Assembly: GCA_048296855.1 (NCBI GenBank)
Contig: CP182631.1
Direction: 5' to 3' (one strand)
Source: Pseudocolwellia sp048296855
GTDB lineage: Bacteria > Pseudomonadota > Gammaproteobacteria > Enterobacterales > Alteromonadaceae
Length of the DNA: 64,000 nucleotides
This document shows positions 8,761 through 17,736 of this stretch, piece by piece. The translations under genes were made by a program, and so were the position numbers. The notes below the pieces were generated by a model. That model saw nothing but the letters and a program-made list of their open reading frames with translations. It was not told the DNA's origin and did no database searches. How positions within the stretch are numbered: the stretch's first letter is position 1; each line of letters opens with the position of its first letter.

Positions 8761-9651
8761 ATGAATTTGCCTAATTTAAAACATTTACAATATTTTTTGT
8801 CTTTACATGAACATCAAAACTTTAATCGGGCTGCAGCAGCTTGTTATGTAAGCCAATCAACATTAAGTAGCGCGATATTAAAACTTGAAGAACAACTTCA
8901 CTGTCAGTTAATTGAAAGAGATCATAAATCTTTTATTTTTACTGCACAGGGCTTATCTATTGTAAAAATGGCGAGAGAGCTATTAGTGTCTACTAATGAG
9001 CTGGTTACCTATGCTCAACAACAAGGAAACCCTAATGGTGGGTCAATTAGAATAGGTTGTATTCATACCATAGCTCCTTATTTATTGACTGATTTTTTAC
9101 ATTCCTGTCAAAAAAATATACCGGATCTTTCACTATATTTAATAGAGAGTACAACAGAAAACCTCATGCTAATGTTAGCCAACGGTGAGATTGATTTAAT
9201 TGTACTGGCTTTACCCGTTGGCAAACACGGTTTTAAAAGTAAAGTCGTAGGTAAAGATTCATTTTATTTGGCAGGTAATAGTGAGTTAGTAAGACATTAT
9301 TCGGAGAATAAAGACTATAAAGGTTTGCCACCACAAAGTGTTTTTTTATTGTCTGAAGAACATTGTTTAACAGATCATGCTGTATCAGCTTGTAACTTTA
9401 CCGATAAAAGTCTCATAAATCCTTTCTTAGCATCTAGTATTTCTACTTTAATACAAATGACGTCATATCATAACGGAATGACTTTTTTACCGAGTATGGC
9501 GGTTAAGAAGGGGGTTGGAGTAAATGAAAACTTAACCATTACAAAGCTTGATAATTCTATGTACAGAGATATTGGTATTATGTGGCGTCCTACCACTGTT
9601 CGACAGCAGTTGTTTTTAAAATTAGCGGACTTAATCTCTGATCTTCTTTAG
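8761..9651 (+). CDS. LysR-family regulator of the OxyR type
   Basis: DNA-binding transcription factor of 296 residues with an N-terminal winged HTH (~5-64; NFNRAAAACYVSQSTLSSAI) and a LysR substrate domain (~92-295). Sequence follows E. coli OxyR over its length (HIGxxxTIxPYLL, VLALP, TFLPSMAV). The two redox cysteines of OxyR (C199/C208, nine residues apart) have exact counterparts at C202 and C211 in LSEEHCLTDHAVSAC. A peroxide-sensing role is therefore plausible, but identity to OxyR looks moderate, and additional cysteines (C28, C48, C100, C116) are present. No katG, ahpC or dps is adjacent; the divergent neighbour is ppiC, 162 bp away. Confidence 0.8.
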   Translation: MNLPNLKHLQYFLSLHEHQNFNRAAAACYVSQSTLSSAILKLEEQLHCQLIERDHKSFIFTAQGLSIVKMARELLVSTNELVTYAQQQGNPNGGSIRIGCIHTIAPYLLTDFLHSCQKNIPDLSLYLIESTTENLMLMLANGEIDLIVLALPVGKHGFKSKVVGKDSFYLAGNSELVRHYSENKDYKGLPPQSVFLLSEEHCLTDHAVSACNFTDKSLINPFLASSISTLIQMTSYHNGMTFLPSMAVKKGVGVNENLTITKLDNSMYRDIGIMWRPTTVRQQLFLKLADLISDLL

Positions 9652-9670
9652 AGCGTTTAGGCCTTTTAGG

Positions 9671-9901
9671 TAACCTCAACTCGGGTTAATGAATGTTAGC
9701 GAATGAATTAAAGTTATTATTTATCAAAGGCTTAATGTGTATCGTTGTTTTCCTAAGCTATATTAGCTTCTCAACATTGATATTTTTGTGTATAACAAGG
9801 CGAATTTTTCTATCTAATAGCTGGCTATTAGTAATAAATTCAACGAAGTTAGACGTAAAAATAGCTTGTTGAGTAACTTTGCTTATCCCGAGCTGAGGTT
9901 A
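9671..9901 (-). repeat. 231-bp MITE-like element, copy 1
   Basis: Copy of the family described at 21394, in reverse orientation. Ends TAACCTCAACTCGGG on the left and CCCGAGCTGAGGTTA on the right form terminal inverted repeats with one mismatch. Flanked on both sides by TAGGTA (sharing the terminal TA), a candidate target duplication. Same length, base for base, as copies 2 and 3. It sits 20 bp after the OxyR-like gene and carries no reading frame. Confidence 0.88.
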
Positions 9902-9983
9902 GGTATACATTTTGTTCAAATTAAATGCTATTTAATTTAGGCGTCATTCTATGTAAAAGAGCAACACCAACGAGTGAATGGCG

Positions 9984-10096
9984 TTTAAATGAACCTGTAA
10001 GGCAATGCTAGTTTGGCATTTCTGCTGTGTTATCGTTTTCTTAAGTACGAAACGCATGAATGAATTGACCTATTTTACACGAAGAATAAATGGTCA
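9984..10096 (+). repeat. composite intergenic repeat (R2), long copy
   Basis: Two segments recur elsewhere. 9984-10047 matches 21281-21344 over 64 bp without gaps (shared core TTATCGTTTTCTTAAGTA). 10050-10096 matches 33551-33597 over 47 bp (shared core GAATTGACCTATTTTA). The other two sites each hold one half, so this copy is the composite. No coding potential was seen. The rest of 9902-10356 holds a short hairpin-like CTACTTCCTGTAG at about 10134 and no gene. Confidence 0.7.
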
Positions 10097-10356
10097 TATA
10101 CACAGGTTCATCGTTCCAGACTGAACCTAAGCATCTACTTCCTGTAGGTGAGGATTTTATATAGAGCGACTATGCTACACTCCTTGCGGCGAGATCAATA
10201 AATATTTAATTCGAACAAAAATAAACATAAAAGATCTATAGACCTAATTAAAGAGATACTAGAAAAGATACGTTTTTATAAGATGTTAAATTGGAATCTG
10301 TGAATAAACAAGTAAGTGGCTTATTAATCAATAAGACCACTTATTAGAATAATCAA

Positions 10357-10803
10357 TTAATGTAGGTTTTTGCTGTTTTTACATTGAATAGCGTTTTTAT
10401 CTTTAGGTGTATCACCATGCATTAAGTGATCTTTACTTTGAGAGGTTTGATTAAAAGATAATTTAGCGAGAATTTGCTGTAATTTGTCATTAAAGATAGT
10501 TGCTAATTCAAATATTTCATTCTTTTTAGTGAAACTAGATGCAGGTATGTATTCACTAGGAATAGATGATGTTAGATTGAGTAAAGGCCTATTAATAACT
10601 TCATTAAAACTATTTATTGAAAATATATTTATTTTTTTATGTTCTTCAACAAGTTTTATCACTTGGTTAGATGAGATACCTGAAGTGGTATAAGTTACTG
10701 TTTGAACAATAAACTGTTTGTCTGCAGCATGAGAAATAGTAGAGCATAAAGCAACTGTACAAAGTACGGTTGTTATAAATACTGAGACGACTTTAGATTT
10801 CAT
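10357..10803 (-). CDS. small exported protein of unknown function
   Basis: I do not recognise this 148-residue protein. It begins with a typical Sec signal peptide (positive MKSKVV, hydrophobic core, AxA-like cleavage at ISHAADKQ near residue 27), so it is periplasmic or secreted. The mature part has a predicted beta strand (QFIVQTVTYTT) and helices, and ends in a hydrophilic K/N/D-rich tail with one cysteine. An ATG four codons upstream (10815) is possible, but GGA seven bases before ATG 10803 favours the shorter form. It stands alone between repeat-rich DNA and glcB. Confidence 0.65.
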   Translation of the reverse strand: MKSKVVSVFITTVLCTVALCSTISHAADKQFIVQTVTYTTSGISSNQVIKLVEEHKKINIFSINSFNEVINRPLLNLTSSIPSEYIPASSFTKKNEIFELATIFNDKLQQILAKLSFNQTSQSKDHLMHGDTPKDKNAIQCKNSKNLH

Positions 10804-11007
10804 TGTTAATTCCATTATGTTTATTATCTGTTCGATGGCTTGTTGTAAGTTAAACAGTAGATAAAAATGTAACTAATTATATATCATTGACAATATAACT
10901 TCCTACACTTTTAATGCTAATTTTATAAGATAAATAACATAATTATCAAGATAAACAGCGTGATTAATAGACAAATATTGTTTTAACTAAATAAATATAC
11001 ATAAAAA

Positions 11008-11023
11008 CTGTGTAAATATACAG
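11008..11023. promoter_or_regulatory. LexA-like CTGT-N8-ACAG palindrome of uncertain meaning
   Basis: CTGTGTAAATATACAG fits the spaced SOS-box core and has an AT-rich centre, but it lies 204 bp before the small exported protein with no other gene in reach. About one such core is expected by chance in a window of this size and composition. The surrounding gap 10804-11145 is AT-rich and shows nothing else except a G7 run at about 11065. Confidence 0.25.
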
Positions 11024-11105
11024 AGTAATCAATTTATTTAATAGGCTATTTTATTGGATTTAAAGGGGGGGTTATAGATGATTAAAATGGATTATCTCTA
11101 TAATT

Positions 11106-11131
11106 AGCCCTATCTACATACCGATAGGGCT
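11106..11131 (-). terminator. hairpin after glcB, likely terminator
   Basis: AGCCCTATC (11106-11114) pairs perfectly with GATAGGGCT (11123-11131), loop of 8, starting 15 bp beyond the glcB stop on the minus strand. The tract after the stem on that strand is AATTATAG, so U-richness is weak. Confidence 0.6.
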
Positions 11132-11145
11132 GTGCTAATTTTTAA

Positions 11146-13317
11146 CTAATGAGCTTGTTTTTTTAGCGTACGATAATGGTGTAAAAGAGGCTCTGTATAG
11201 CCGCTTGGCTGGCTTTCCCCTAAAAATACGAGTTGTGTTGCTGCTTCAAAAGCTAAACTATTATCTAAATGATCAGCAATGGGTACATAAAGCGGATCGT
11301 TTTTATTTTGTTCATCTACTATTTTTGCCATTTTAGTAAAACTTTGCATCACTTGTTCTTTAGTACAAACATTGTGCTTAATCCAGTTGGCTATGTGCTG
11401 ACTAGAAATACGTAATGTAGCTCTATCTTCCATTAATGCAACATTATTTATATCAGGCACTTTTGAACAGCCAATGCCTTGATCTATCCAGCGTACAACA
11501 TAACCCAATATGCCCTGCACGTTGTTATCTATTTCATTGATGATTTCTTCTTCAGACCAGTTAATTTCATCTGCAAGTGGGATAGTAAGAATATCATCTA
11601 CTGAAGCAGGTATTCTTTTTAATAATTTTTTCTGGACATCAAATACGTTTACCTCATGATAATGCAGAGCGTGTAGCGTTGCTGCTGTTGGTGAAGGGAC
11701 CCAAGCTGTTGATGCGCCTGATTTTGGGTGGTCAATTTTAGAGGTAAGCATGTTTTTCATTTGATCTGGAATGGCCCACATGCCTTTACCTATTTGTGCT
11801 TTACCGCTAAACCCACAGGCCAAACCAATATCTACATTGTTGTTTTCGTAAGCGCCAATCCATACTTTGTTTTTAATTTCTGCTTTTCGAGCAAAAGGAC
11901 CAGCACACATAGAGGTGTGTATTTCATCACCGGTTCTATCTAAAAAGCCAGTATTAATAAATACAACACGTTCTTTAGCTGCATAAATACATGATTTTAA
12001 ATTAATACTGGTTCTACGTTCTTCATCCATTATGCCCATTTTTATTGTAAGCTTAGGCAAAGACAGCATGTGTTCAACACGTTCAAATAATGTATTAGTA
12101 AAGGCGACTTCTTCAGGGCCATGCATTTTAGGTTTTACAATATAAATTGATTTTTTGCGAGAGTTTTTAATAGTTTGGCTGTTTTTAATATTATGCATAG
12201 CAATTAATGAAGTAATAACGGCATCAACTATACCTTCAGGTACTTCGTTATTGTGTTGATCTAATATTGCAGGTGTTGTCATTAAATGACCTACATTACG
12301 AACAAACATTAAACTACGACCTTTTAAGATAATTTCATTATCACTTAGGCCTTGGTATATTCGATCTTTTGCCATTACACGTTTTATGCTTTTACCATTT
12401 TTAATAATAGATTCTTCTAAATTACCTTTGTTTAAGCCTAGCCAGTTTTTATAGGTAGTAATTTTATCTTCAACGTCTACTGCAGCTACTGAATCTTCAC
12501 AATCCATTATGGTGGTTAATGCTGACTCTAAGGTGATGTCGCTTATGCCTGCTTTGTCTGTTTTAGCTATTTCACTTGCTGAATTAAAGTTGATTTCAAA
12601 GTGCAAACCGTTTTGTACAAATAGCAATGCTTTGGGTGATTGGATTTCACCTGTATAGCCTTTGAATAATTGGGGTGTTTGAAGCTGAGTTGTTTCGTTA
12701 TTACTAAGTTTGGCGACAAGGCTATTGTCAATGACTTCGTATTTAACTACATCACTATGGCTAGCATTTGCTAAAGGAATTGTTTTATCAAGAAAGTCTC
12801 TTCCAAAGGCTATTACTTTATTACCACGTAGTGGATTGTACTGCGTTGCTTTTTCAGCGCCGTTCTCATCAGATATTATATCGCTACCATATAATGCATC
12901 ATATAAACTTCCCCAGCGGGCATTTACTGCATTGAGTGCAAATCGAGCATTCATTACAGGGACTACAAGCTGAGGGCCGGCTAATATTGCTAATTCATCG
13001 TCTACGTTTGATGTTGAAATATTAAAATTTGGTGCTTCTGTAGCGATGTAGTTTATTGCTTTTAAGAACTGTTTATATTGTTTGAAGTTAAATAACTCGC
13101 CTGAATTTTCTTGATGCCATTGATCAATTTTTTCCTGCATGCTTTCTCGTATAGCGAGTAAGTTTTTATTTATGGGGCTTAGGTCAGTTATAAGCTTAGA
13201 GAAATCCCTCCAAAAAGTGTCATTGTTAACATCAATTCCAGGTAGAACTTCATGGGCAATAAAGTTATAAAATTTTTCATCTATTTGTAAATTATCAATA
13301 TTTTTTCTAGTAGACAT
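11146..13317 (-). CDS. glcB: malate synthase G
   Basis: Condenses glyoxylate with acetyl-CoA to malate, the second step of the glyoxylate shunt, in the cytoplasm. At 723 residues it is the large monomeric G isoform. Signature segments are present: IMDEERRTSINLKSCI around the catalytic arginine, FINTGFLDRTGDEIHTSM, GKGMWAIPDQM, and the C-terminal plug region with VEDRATLRISSQHIANW. It shares this 6.5-kb block with isocitrate lyase (aceA, 16063), divergently arranged, with a lysR-lrgA-lrgB operon in between. A dyad resembling a LysR-type site lies 74 bp before its start. Confidence 0.97.
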   Translation of the reverse strand: MSTRKNIDNLQIDEKFYNFIAHEVLPGIDVNNDTFWRDFSKLITDLSPINKNLLAIRESMQEKIDQWHQENSGELFNFKQYKQFLKAINYIATEAPNFNISTSNVDDELAILAGPQLVVPVMNARFALNAVNARWGSLYDALYGSDIISDENGAEKATQYNPLRGNKVIAFGRDFLDKTIPLANASHSDVVKYEVIDNSLVAKLSNNETTQLQTPQLFKGYTGEIQSPKALLFVQNGLHFEINFNSASEIAKTDKAGISDITLESALTTIMDCEDSVAAVDVEDKITTYKNWLGLNKGNLEESIIKNGKSIKRVMAKDRIYQGLSDNEIILKGRSLMFVRNVGHLMTTPAILDQHNNEVPEGIVDAVITSLIAMHNIKNSQTIKNSRKKSIYIVKPKMHGPEEVAFTNTLFERVEHMLSLPKLTIKMGIMDEERRTSINLKSCIYAAKERVVFINTGFLDRTGDEIHTSMCAGPFARKAEIKNKVWIGAYENNNVDIGLACGFSGKAQIGKGMWAIPDQMKNMLTSKIDHPKSGASTAWVPSPTAATLHALHYHEVNVFDVQKKLLKRIPASVDDILTIPLADEINWSEEEIINEIDNNVQGILGYVVRWIDQGIGCSKVPDINNVALMEDRATLRISSQHIANWIKHNVCTKEQVMQSFTKMAKIVDEQNKNDPLYVPIADHLDNSLAFEAATQLVFLGESQPSGYTEPLLHHYRTLKKQAH

Positions 13318-13390
13318 GATTTTTATCCATGGTTGTATTGATGTTGAAATGATTCATTATTTCTTTCAAAATTTATTTCTTTTTCTAAGG

Positions 13391-13416
13391 TAATGCAATC
13401 TATGCTAACTGCATTA
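13391..13416. promoter_or_regulatory. candidate LysR-type operator upstream of glcB
   Basis: Perfect 7-bp inverted repeat TAATGCA (13391-13397) / TGCATTA (13410-13416) with a 12-bp spacer, 74 bp before the glcB start. Size and spacing suit LysR-family sites, and a LysR gene lies 1.3 kb away, but no identical copy was found before aceA. The rest of 13318-13617 is very AT-rich and shows no gene. Confidence 0.4.
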
Positions 13417-13617
13417 AATTTTAAATTTAACTTAAATAATATGTTTTTATTTTAACTGTTTGTATTTTAATGTTTTAATTTTATTTTGTGCTTTTTATTT
13501 AAATTCATGATAAGTATTATTCATTGTGTGAATTTAAACTTTGTTTTTTGTGGTCTCTCATGAATGTAAGTCGATAAATTTCTAGTTTAAAATTTTTAAT
13601 AATTACTTTTTAAATCG

Positions 13618-14334
13618 TTAAATAAAGTAAAAAAACATAAAAGGAATTAAAAAAGGGCTTACTATTGCTGTAATTACAGCTGATAAAATTAAAGCTAAAG
13701 ATCCATAAGCAGAATGTTCGTAACTGATCTTACTTATCGTTGCTGTGCCTAGTGCATGGCTTGCTGCACCAATTGCTAAACCTTGGGCCTCAGCAGATTT
13801 TACATTAATAAAATTTAGCCAACTAGGCCCTAATAATGCGCCAAAAAAACCGGCAAGAATAATAGCAAATGCTGTGATTGCGCTATTACCGTTTAATGCC
13901 TCTGTAAGCGATATTCCTATGGGGGTAGTGACTGACTTTAAAGATAAAGACACTGCAATTTCTGGTATAGCAATAAGCGACATTGTTAGTAACATACTTA
14001 CAGGAATAACAATAAATACACCTAATGTTAATAATAATACGATGACTTTCCATTGACGTTTTATCGTATGTAATTGCTGATATAAAGGAAAACCTAGTGC
14101 AACTACTGCAGGCTCTATAAGATTAGTCAGTAGTTGTGTTGATTCAAAGTATTGCTGAAATGGCATATCTATATAAAGTATAAATATTGCAATAACAAAA
14201 ATAGATAGCAACAAAGGGTTTATCCATATAGCTTTTGATTTAATCTGCATTTTGGTAAATGCTTGGTAAATGCCTATCGTAGATACTATAAGTATGGTTG
14301 ATAGTACTACTGAAGGTAATTGATCTATAAGCAT
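13618..14334 (-). CDS. LrgB/CidB family membrane protein
   Basis: Integral membrane protein of 238 residues with about seven hydrophobic segments and the conserved LrgB core (EPAVVALGFPLYQQL, SVTTPIGISLTEALNG, GAASHALGTATISK). Partners with the LrgA-like protein encoded 8 bp upstream. In Staphylococcus these proteins affect murein hydrolase activity and cell lysis; in other bacteria and plastids the same fold transports small carboxylates such as pyruvate or glycolate. Lying between two glyoxylate-shunt genes and behind a LysR regulator, a carboxylate transport role is the more attractive inference here. Confidence 0.85.
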   Translation of the reverse strand: MLIDQLPSVVLSTILIVSTIGIYQAFTKMQIKSKAIWINPLLLSIFVIAIFILYIDMPFQQYFESTQLLTNLIEPAVVALGFPLYQQLHTIKRQWKVIVLLLTLGVFIVIPVSMLLTMSLIAIPEIAVSLSLKSVTTPIGISLTEALNGNSAITAFAIILAGFFGALLGPSWLNFINVKSAEAQGLAIGAASHALGTATISKISYEHSAYGSLALILSAVITAIVSPFLIPFMFFYFI

Positions 14335-14342
14335 AGTTTATA

Positions 14343-14723
14343 TTACAAAGATGTCGAGTGACTTGTTGTTTGTGTATTATTTTGCTTTTTCATTGTTCTC
14401 TCAAAAAGTAACCCAACAATGGTAAGCAGAATAAATGTACTCATAAATATAATAAAAACGATAGCTAGGCCGTGTTGTTGAATTAATTCGAAGTGTTCAA
14501 TAATTCCAACCCCAGCAGGAACAAAGCAAATACTCATATTTTTAATGGCCCATTCAATACTTAATTTTATTCTATCTACAGATAATATTTTAAAATGCAA
14601 CAGTAAGGTAAAACATATTAAACCATACAAACTAGAAGGTAATCCTCCAATGAGATAGACGGTAAGCTTTCCTATAACGACACAGCCTGTAACAGCTAAA
14701 ATACTATAAATAATATCTTTCAT
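14343..14723 (-). CDS. LrgA/CidA family holin-like membrane protein
   Basis: Small membrane protein of 126 residues with four predicted membrane segments and the LrgA/CidA pattern (GLPSSLYGLICFTLLL and NMSICFVPAGVGIIEH). RBS AAGG stands 10 nt before the ATG. It is the middle gene of lysR-lrgA-lrgB, with 28 bp to lysR and 8 bp to lrgB. Like its partner it may form part of a lysis-control or carboxylate export system. Confidence 0.85.
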   Translation of the reverse strand: MKDIIYSILAVTGCVVIGKLTVYLIGGLPSSLYGLICFTLLLHFKILSVDRIKLSIEWAIKNMSICFVPAGVGIIEHFELIQQHGLAIVFIIFMSTFILLTIVGLLFERTMKKQNNTQTTSHSTSL

Positions 14724-14751
14724 TATATGGAACCTTATTGAATAACTTTAA

Positions 14752-15687
14752 TTAGCATTCTGACGCTGCTTCAACAACAAGTTGTCTAAACCATATGTGG
14801 CTAGCATCGTGATGTAAAAGTGGGCTCCAAATCATTTTAAGTTCAATATCTGGGATATCGAAAGGAGGGCTAACAATCGTGTAGTTATTATCGTTCTTAT
14901 GTAGCATAGCTGCTTTAGTTGGTAATGTTGCAACTAAACCATCTTCATAGGCTAATTGCATGGCTACATGGTAGTTACGAGTGAAAACTTTTATATCTCG
15001 TTTTTTGCCAAGTCTCGCTAATGATTCATCTACCCAACCTAGTTTTTGTACGTCTTTAGGATCCATTCCTACACCTACACCAAAACCTGTTTTAGATACC
15101 CAAACATGCTTAGATGAGAGGTAACTGTTTAAGTTAAACTTAGCAACTACTGGATTATCTGCACTTAATAAACAAGAAAATGTATCTCGCCATACCGTTT
15201 TTTGATGGAATGATTGAGGCAGTTCATCAAAGCGGTTAATGGCCATATCAATTTTACCTGCTTCAACGTCATGAAACGTTACATCACTTGGTGTCATTAT
15301 ATCAATAGTCACGTTGGGTGCTATTCTATTAACTTTTTTAAGGAGGATAGGTAATAGAGTAGAAGCTGCGTAGTCGCTAGCCATAATTCTAAAAACACGT
15401 TGACTCTTTTCAACGTTAAACTCTTCTTCACCTTGTAGTGCTTCTTCTAGCTCTAATAAAATTTTTCTTATAGCAGGAGCTAAAGCTCTTGATCTCTCCG
15501 TAGGCACCATTCCATCGGAAGTTCTCACTAGAATCGGATCATTAAATAAAGTTCTTAATCGCTTTAATCCGTTACTCATAGCAGGTTGAGTAATATTTAA
15601 TTGGCTAGCTGCCCTTGTTACGTTTTTCTCTCTTAATAACACGTCTAAATAAATAAGAAGGTTTAAATCTATTTTTGAAATATTCAT
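14752..15687 (-). CDS. LysR-family regulator upstream of lrgAB
   Basis: Transcription factor of 311 residues: HTH at ~8-65 (KNVTRAASQLNITQPAMSNGLKRL) and effector domain ~95-305. It belongs to the NodD/LeuO/CidR-like branch with the MNISKIDLNLLIYLDVLL start. It leads the operon lysR-lrgA-lrgB and faces aceA across 375 bp, which makes lrgAB and possibly the flanking glyoxylate-shunt genes its candidate targets. Effector unknown; acetate or pyruvate would parallel CidR but is only a guess. Confidence 0.85.
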   Translation of the reverse strand: MNISKIDLNLLIYLDVLLREKNVTRAASQLNITQPAMSNGLKRLRTLFNDPILVRTSDGMVPTERSRALAPAIRKILLELEEALQGEEEFNVEKSQRVFRIMASDYAASTLLPILLKKVNRIAPNVTIDIMTPSDVTFHDVEAGKIDMAINRFDELPQSFHQKTVWRDTFSCLLSADNPVVAKFNLNSYLSSKHVWVSKTGFGVGVGMDPKDVQKLGWVDESLARLGKKRDIKVFTRNYHVAMQLAYEDGLVATLPTKAAMLHKNDNNYTIVSPPFDIPDIELKMIWSPLLHHDASHIWFRQLVVEAASEC

Positions 15688-16062
15688 GATATTAATAGCC
15701 CGTAGTTAAATTATAAATGAAGTATATTTCATTTGTATCTAGGTACATTAAGTCATTTTTTAACTTAATTTACTTTTTGGTTTTTATACGCCTGTTTGAA
15801 AATAATGTATTTTTAATTAACTATTGTAATTAAAGGTTTTAATTATTATTTTGTATAAAAATAATACGTTGTATTTATTTTAATGATGGTAGGGATAGAT
15901 TATATATATTTAGTAAATGTTTGTCGATCAATTAATCTTTGTGTTGTTAGTTTTGTATTGTTTCAGTTGTTACTACATAACATCAACTGATTTTAATCAT
16001 AAATTCTAATGCTAAGTTTTCAGTAAACTTACTTAGATAAATATAAAAAATTGGAGATAACC
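15688..16062. promoter_or_regulatory. divergent promoter region between lysR and aceA with two dyads
   Basis: This 375-bp AT-rich gap has no gene. It holds an inverted repeat AAATGAA (15715-15721)/TTCATTT (15728-15734) just upstream of lysR, a candidate autoregulatory site. A second, TCAGTTG (15963-15969)/CAACTGA (15984-15990), lies about 73 bp before aceA. Neither matches a named consensus I know. Confidence 0.45.
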
Positions 16063-17646
16063 ATGTCTACTTACCAAAGTGCTATTGAGGCAGTAAAAAA
16101 AATTAAGTCACAAGCTGGAGATTCTTGGGATGCTATTAACCCAGAATCAGTTGCACGTATGAGAATACAAAATAAGTTCAAAACGGGTTTAGATATCGCT
16201 CAGTATACTGCGAATATCATGCGTGCTGATATGGAAGCTTATGATGCTGATAGCTCTAAATATACGCAATCTTTAGGTTGCTGGCATGGTTTTGTTGGTC
16301 AACAAAAAATGATTTCTATCAAAAAACATTTTGGTGGTAAAACAGATCGTCGCTATTTGTACCTTTCTGGTTGGATGGTTGCTGCGTTACGTAGTGAATT
16401 AGGGCCTCTTCCTGATCAGTCTATGCATGAAAAAACTACTGTAGCTACCTTAGTTAAAGAGCTTTACACTTTCTTACGTCAAGCTGATGCGCGTGAATTA
16501 GGTGATCTCTTTCGTAAACTAGACAACGCAGATGAGGCAGATAAAGCGGCTATTCAGTACCAAATTGATAATCATGTTACTCATGTTGTGCCTATTATTG
16601 CTGATATTGATGCAGGTTTTGGTAACGCAGAAGCTACATATTTAATGGCTAAGCAAATGATTGAAGCAGGTGCCTGTGCACTTCAAATTGAAAATCAAGT
16701 TGCTGATGAAAAACAATGTGGTCATCAAGATGGAAAAGTGACGGTGCCACATGCTGATTTTCACTCTAAGATCCGTGCATTACGTCACGCTTTCTTAGAG
16801 TTAGGTATCGATAATGGTATTATTGTTGCTCGTACAGATTCTGAAGGTGCTGGTCTTACTAAAGAGATCGCAGTCGTTAAAGAACCGGGTGATCAAGGTG
16901 ATCAATATAATTCTTATCTCGACGTTGAAGAAGTTGATGTAGCTAACATGGCTGAAGGTGATGTATGTTTTAACCGAAATGGTAAAATTGTACGTCCTAA
17001 GCGTTTACCTTCTGGTTTATATCAGTTTCGTGAAGGTACGGGAGAAGAGCGTTGTGTATTTGATAGTATTGAAGCTATCAAGGCGGGAGCTGATCTTCTT
17101 TGGATTGAAACAGCAACACCAAATGTTGCAGATATTACCGCTATGATGAATGAAGTTCGTAAAGAAATACCAAACGCTAAGCTTGTTTATAATAACAGCC
17201 CATCATTTAACTGGACGCTTAACTTCCGTCAGCAAGCTTATGATGCCATGGTTGAAGCTGGTGAAGATGTTTCTAGTTATACTCGTGCTGATTTAATGAA
17301 TGTTGAGTACGACAATACTGAGTTGTCTAAACGAGCTGACGATAAGATCCGTAGCTTTCAATCAGATACTTCTCGCGATGCCGGAATCTTCCATCACTTG
17401 ATCACACTTCCTACTTATCACACTACAGCATTATCAGTAGATAATTTAGCTAAAGAGTACTTTGGTGATGCCGCTATGCTGGGTTATGTTGAAGGTGTAC
17501 AACGTAAAGAGATACGTCAAGGTATCGCCTGTGTTAAGCATCAGAACATGTCAGGATCTGATATTGGAGATGATCACAAAGAATATTTTGCTGGCGAAAA
17601 TGCACTTAAAGCTGGTGGTGAGAAAAATACGTCTAATCAGTTTTAG
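16063..17646 (+). CDS. aceA: isocitrate lyase
   Basis: Cleaves isocitrate to glyoxylate and succinate, the entry step of the glyoxylate shunt. The 527-residue protein is the longer bacterial isoform (E. coli AceA is 434). The catalytic KxCGH motif is at K217-Q-C219-G-H221, and IIADIDAGFGNAEATYLMAKQM and IIVARTDSEGA line the active site. Start ATG 16063 is chosen over an in-frame TTG four codons upstream because GGAG precedes it by 7 nt. Together with glcB it allows growth on acetate and fatty acids. Confidence 0.97.
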   Translation: MSTYQSAIEAVKKIKSQAGDSWDAINPESVARMRIQNKFKTGLDIAQYTANIMRADMEAYDADSSKYTQSLGCWHGFVGQQKMISIKKHFGGKTDRRYLYLSGWMVAALRSELGPLPDQSMHEKTTVATLVKELYTFLRQADARELGDLFRKLDNADEADKAAIQYQIDNHVTHVVPIIADIDAGFGNAEATYLMAKQMIEAGACALQIENQVADEKQCGHQDGKVTVPHADFHSKIRALRHAFLELGIDNGIIVARTDSEGAGLTKEIAVVKEPGDQGDQYNSYLDVEEVDVANMAEGDVCFNRNGKIVRPKRLPSGLYQFREGTGEERCVFDSIEAIKAGADLLWIETATPNVADITAMMNEVRKEIPNAKLVYNNSPSFNWTLNFRQQAYDAMVEAGEDVSSYTRADLMNVEYDNTELSKRADDKIRSFQSDTSRDAGIFHHLITLPTYHTTALSVDNLAKEYFGDAAMLGYVEGVQRKEIRQGIACVKHQNMSGSDIGDDHKEYFAGENALKAGGEKNTSNQF

Positions 17647-17680
17647 TTTTTTATACCGACTGTATAAAAAGCAGACAATA

Positions 17681-17708
17681 AAAAACCGTACATTTGTACG
17701 GTTTTTTT
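17681..17708. terminator. intrinsic terminator between aceA and the DUF481 gene
   Basis: ACCGTAC (17685-17691) and GTACGGT (17696-17702) with loop ATTT, an A run before and T7 after, so it can stop both converging transcripts. Confidence 0.9.
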
Positions 17709-17736
17709 ATAAGTAGAATTACGAAAAAATATGGTT

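Noticed and set aside
11008..11023. SOS box controlling the small exported protein
   Set aside because: The core fits CTGT-N8-ACAG but lies 204 bp from the gene, and about one such match is expected by chance in the window.
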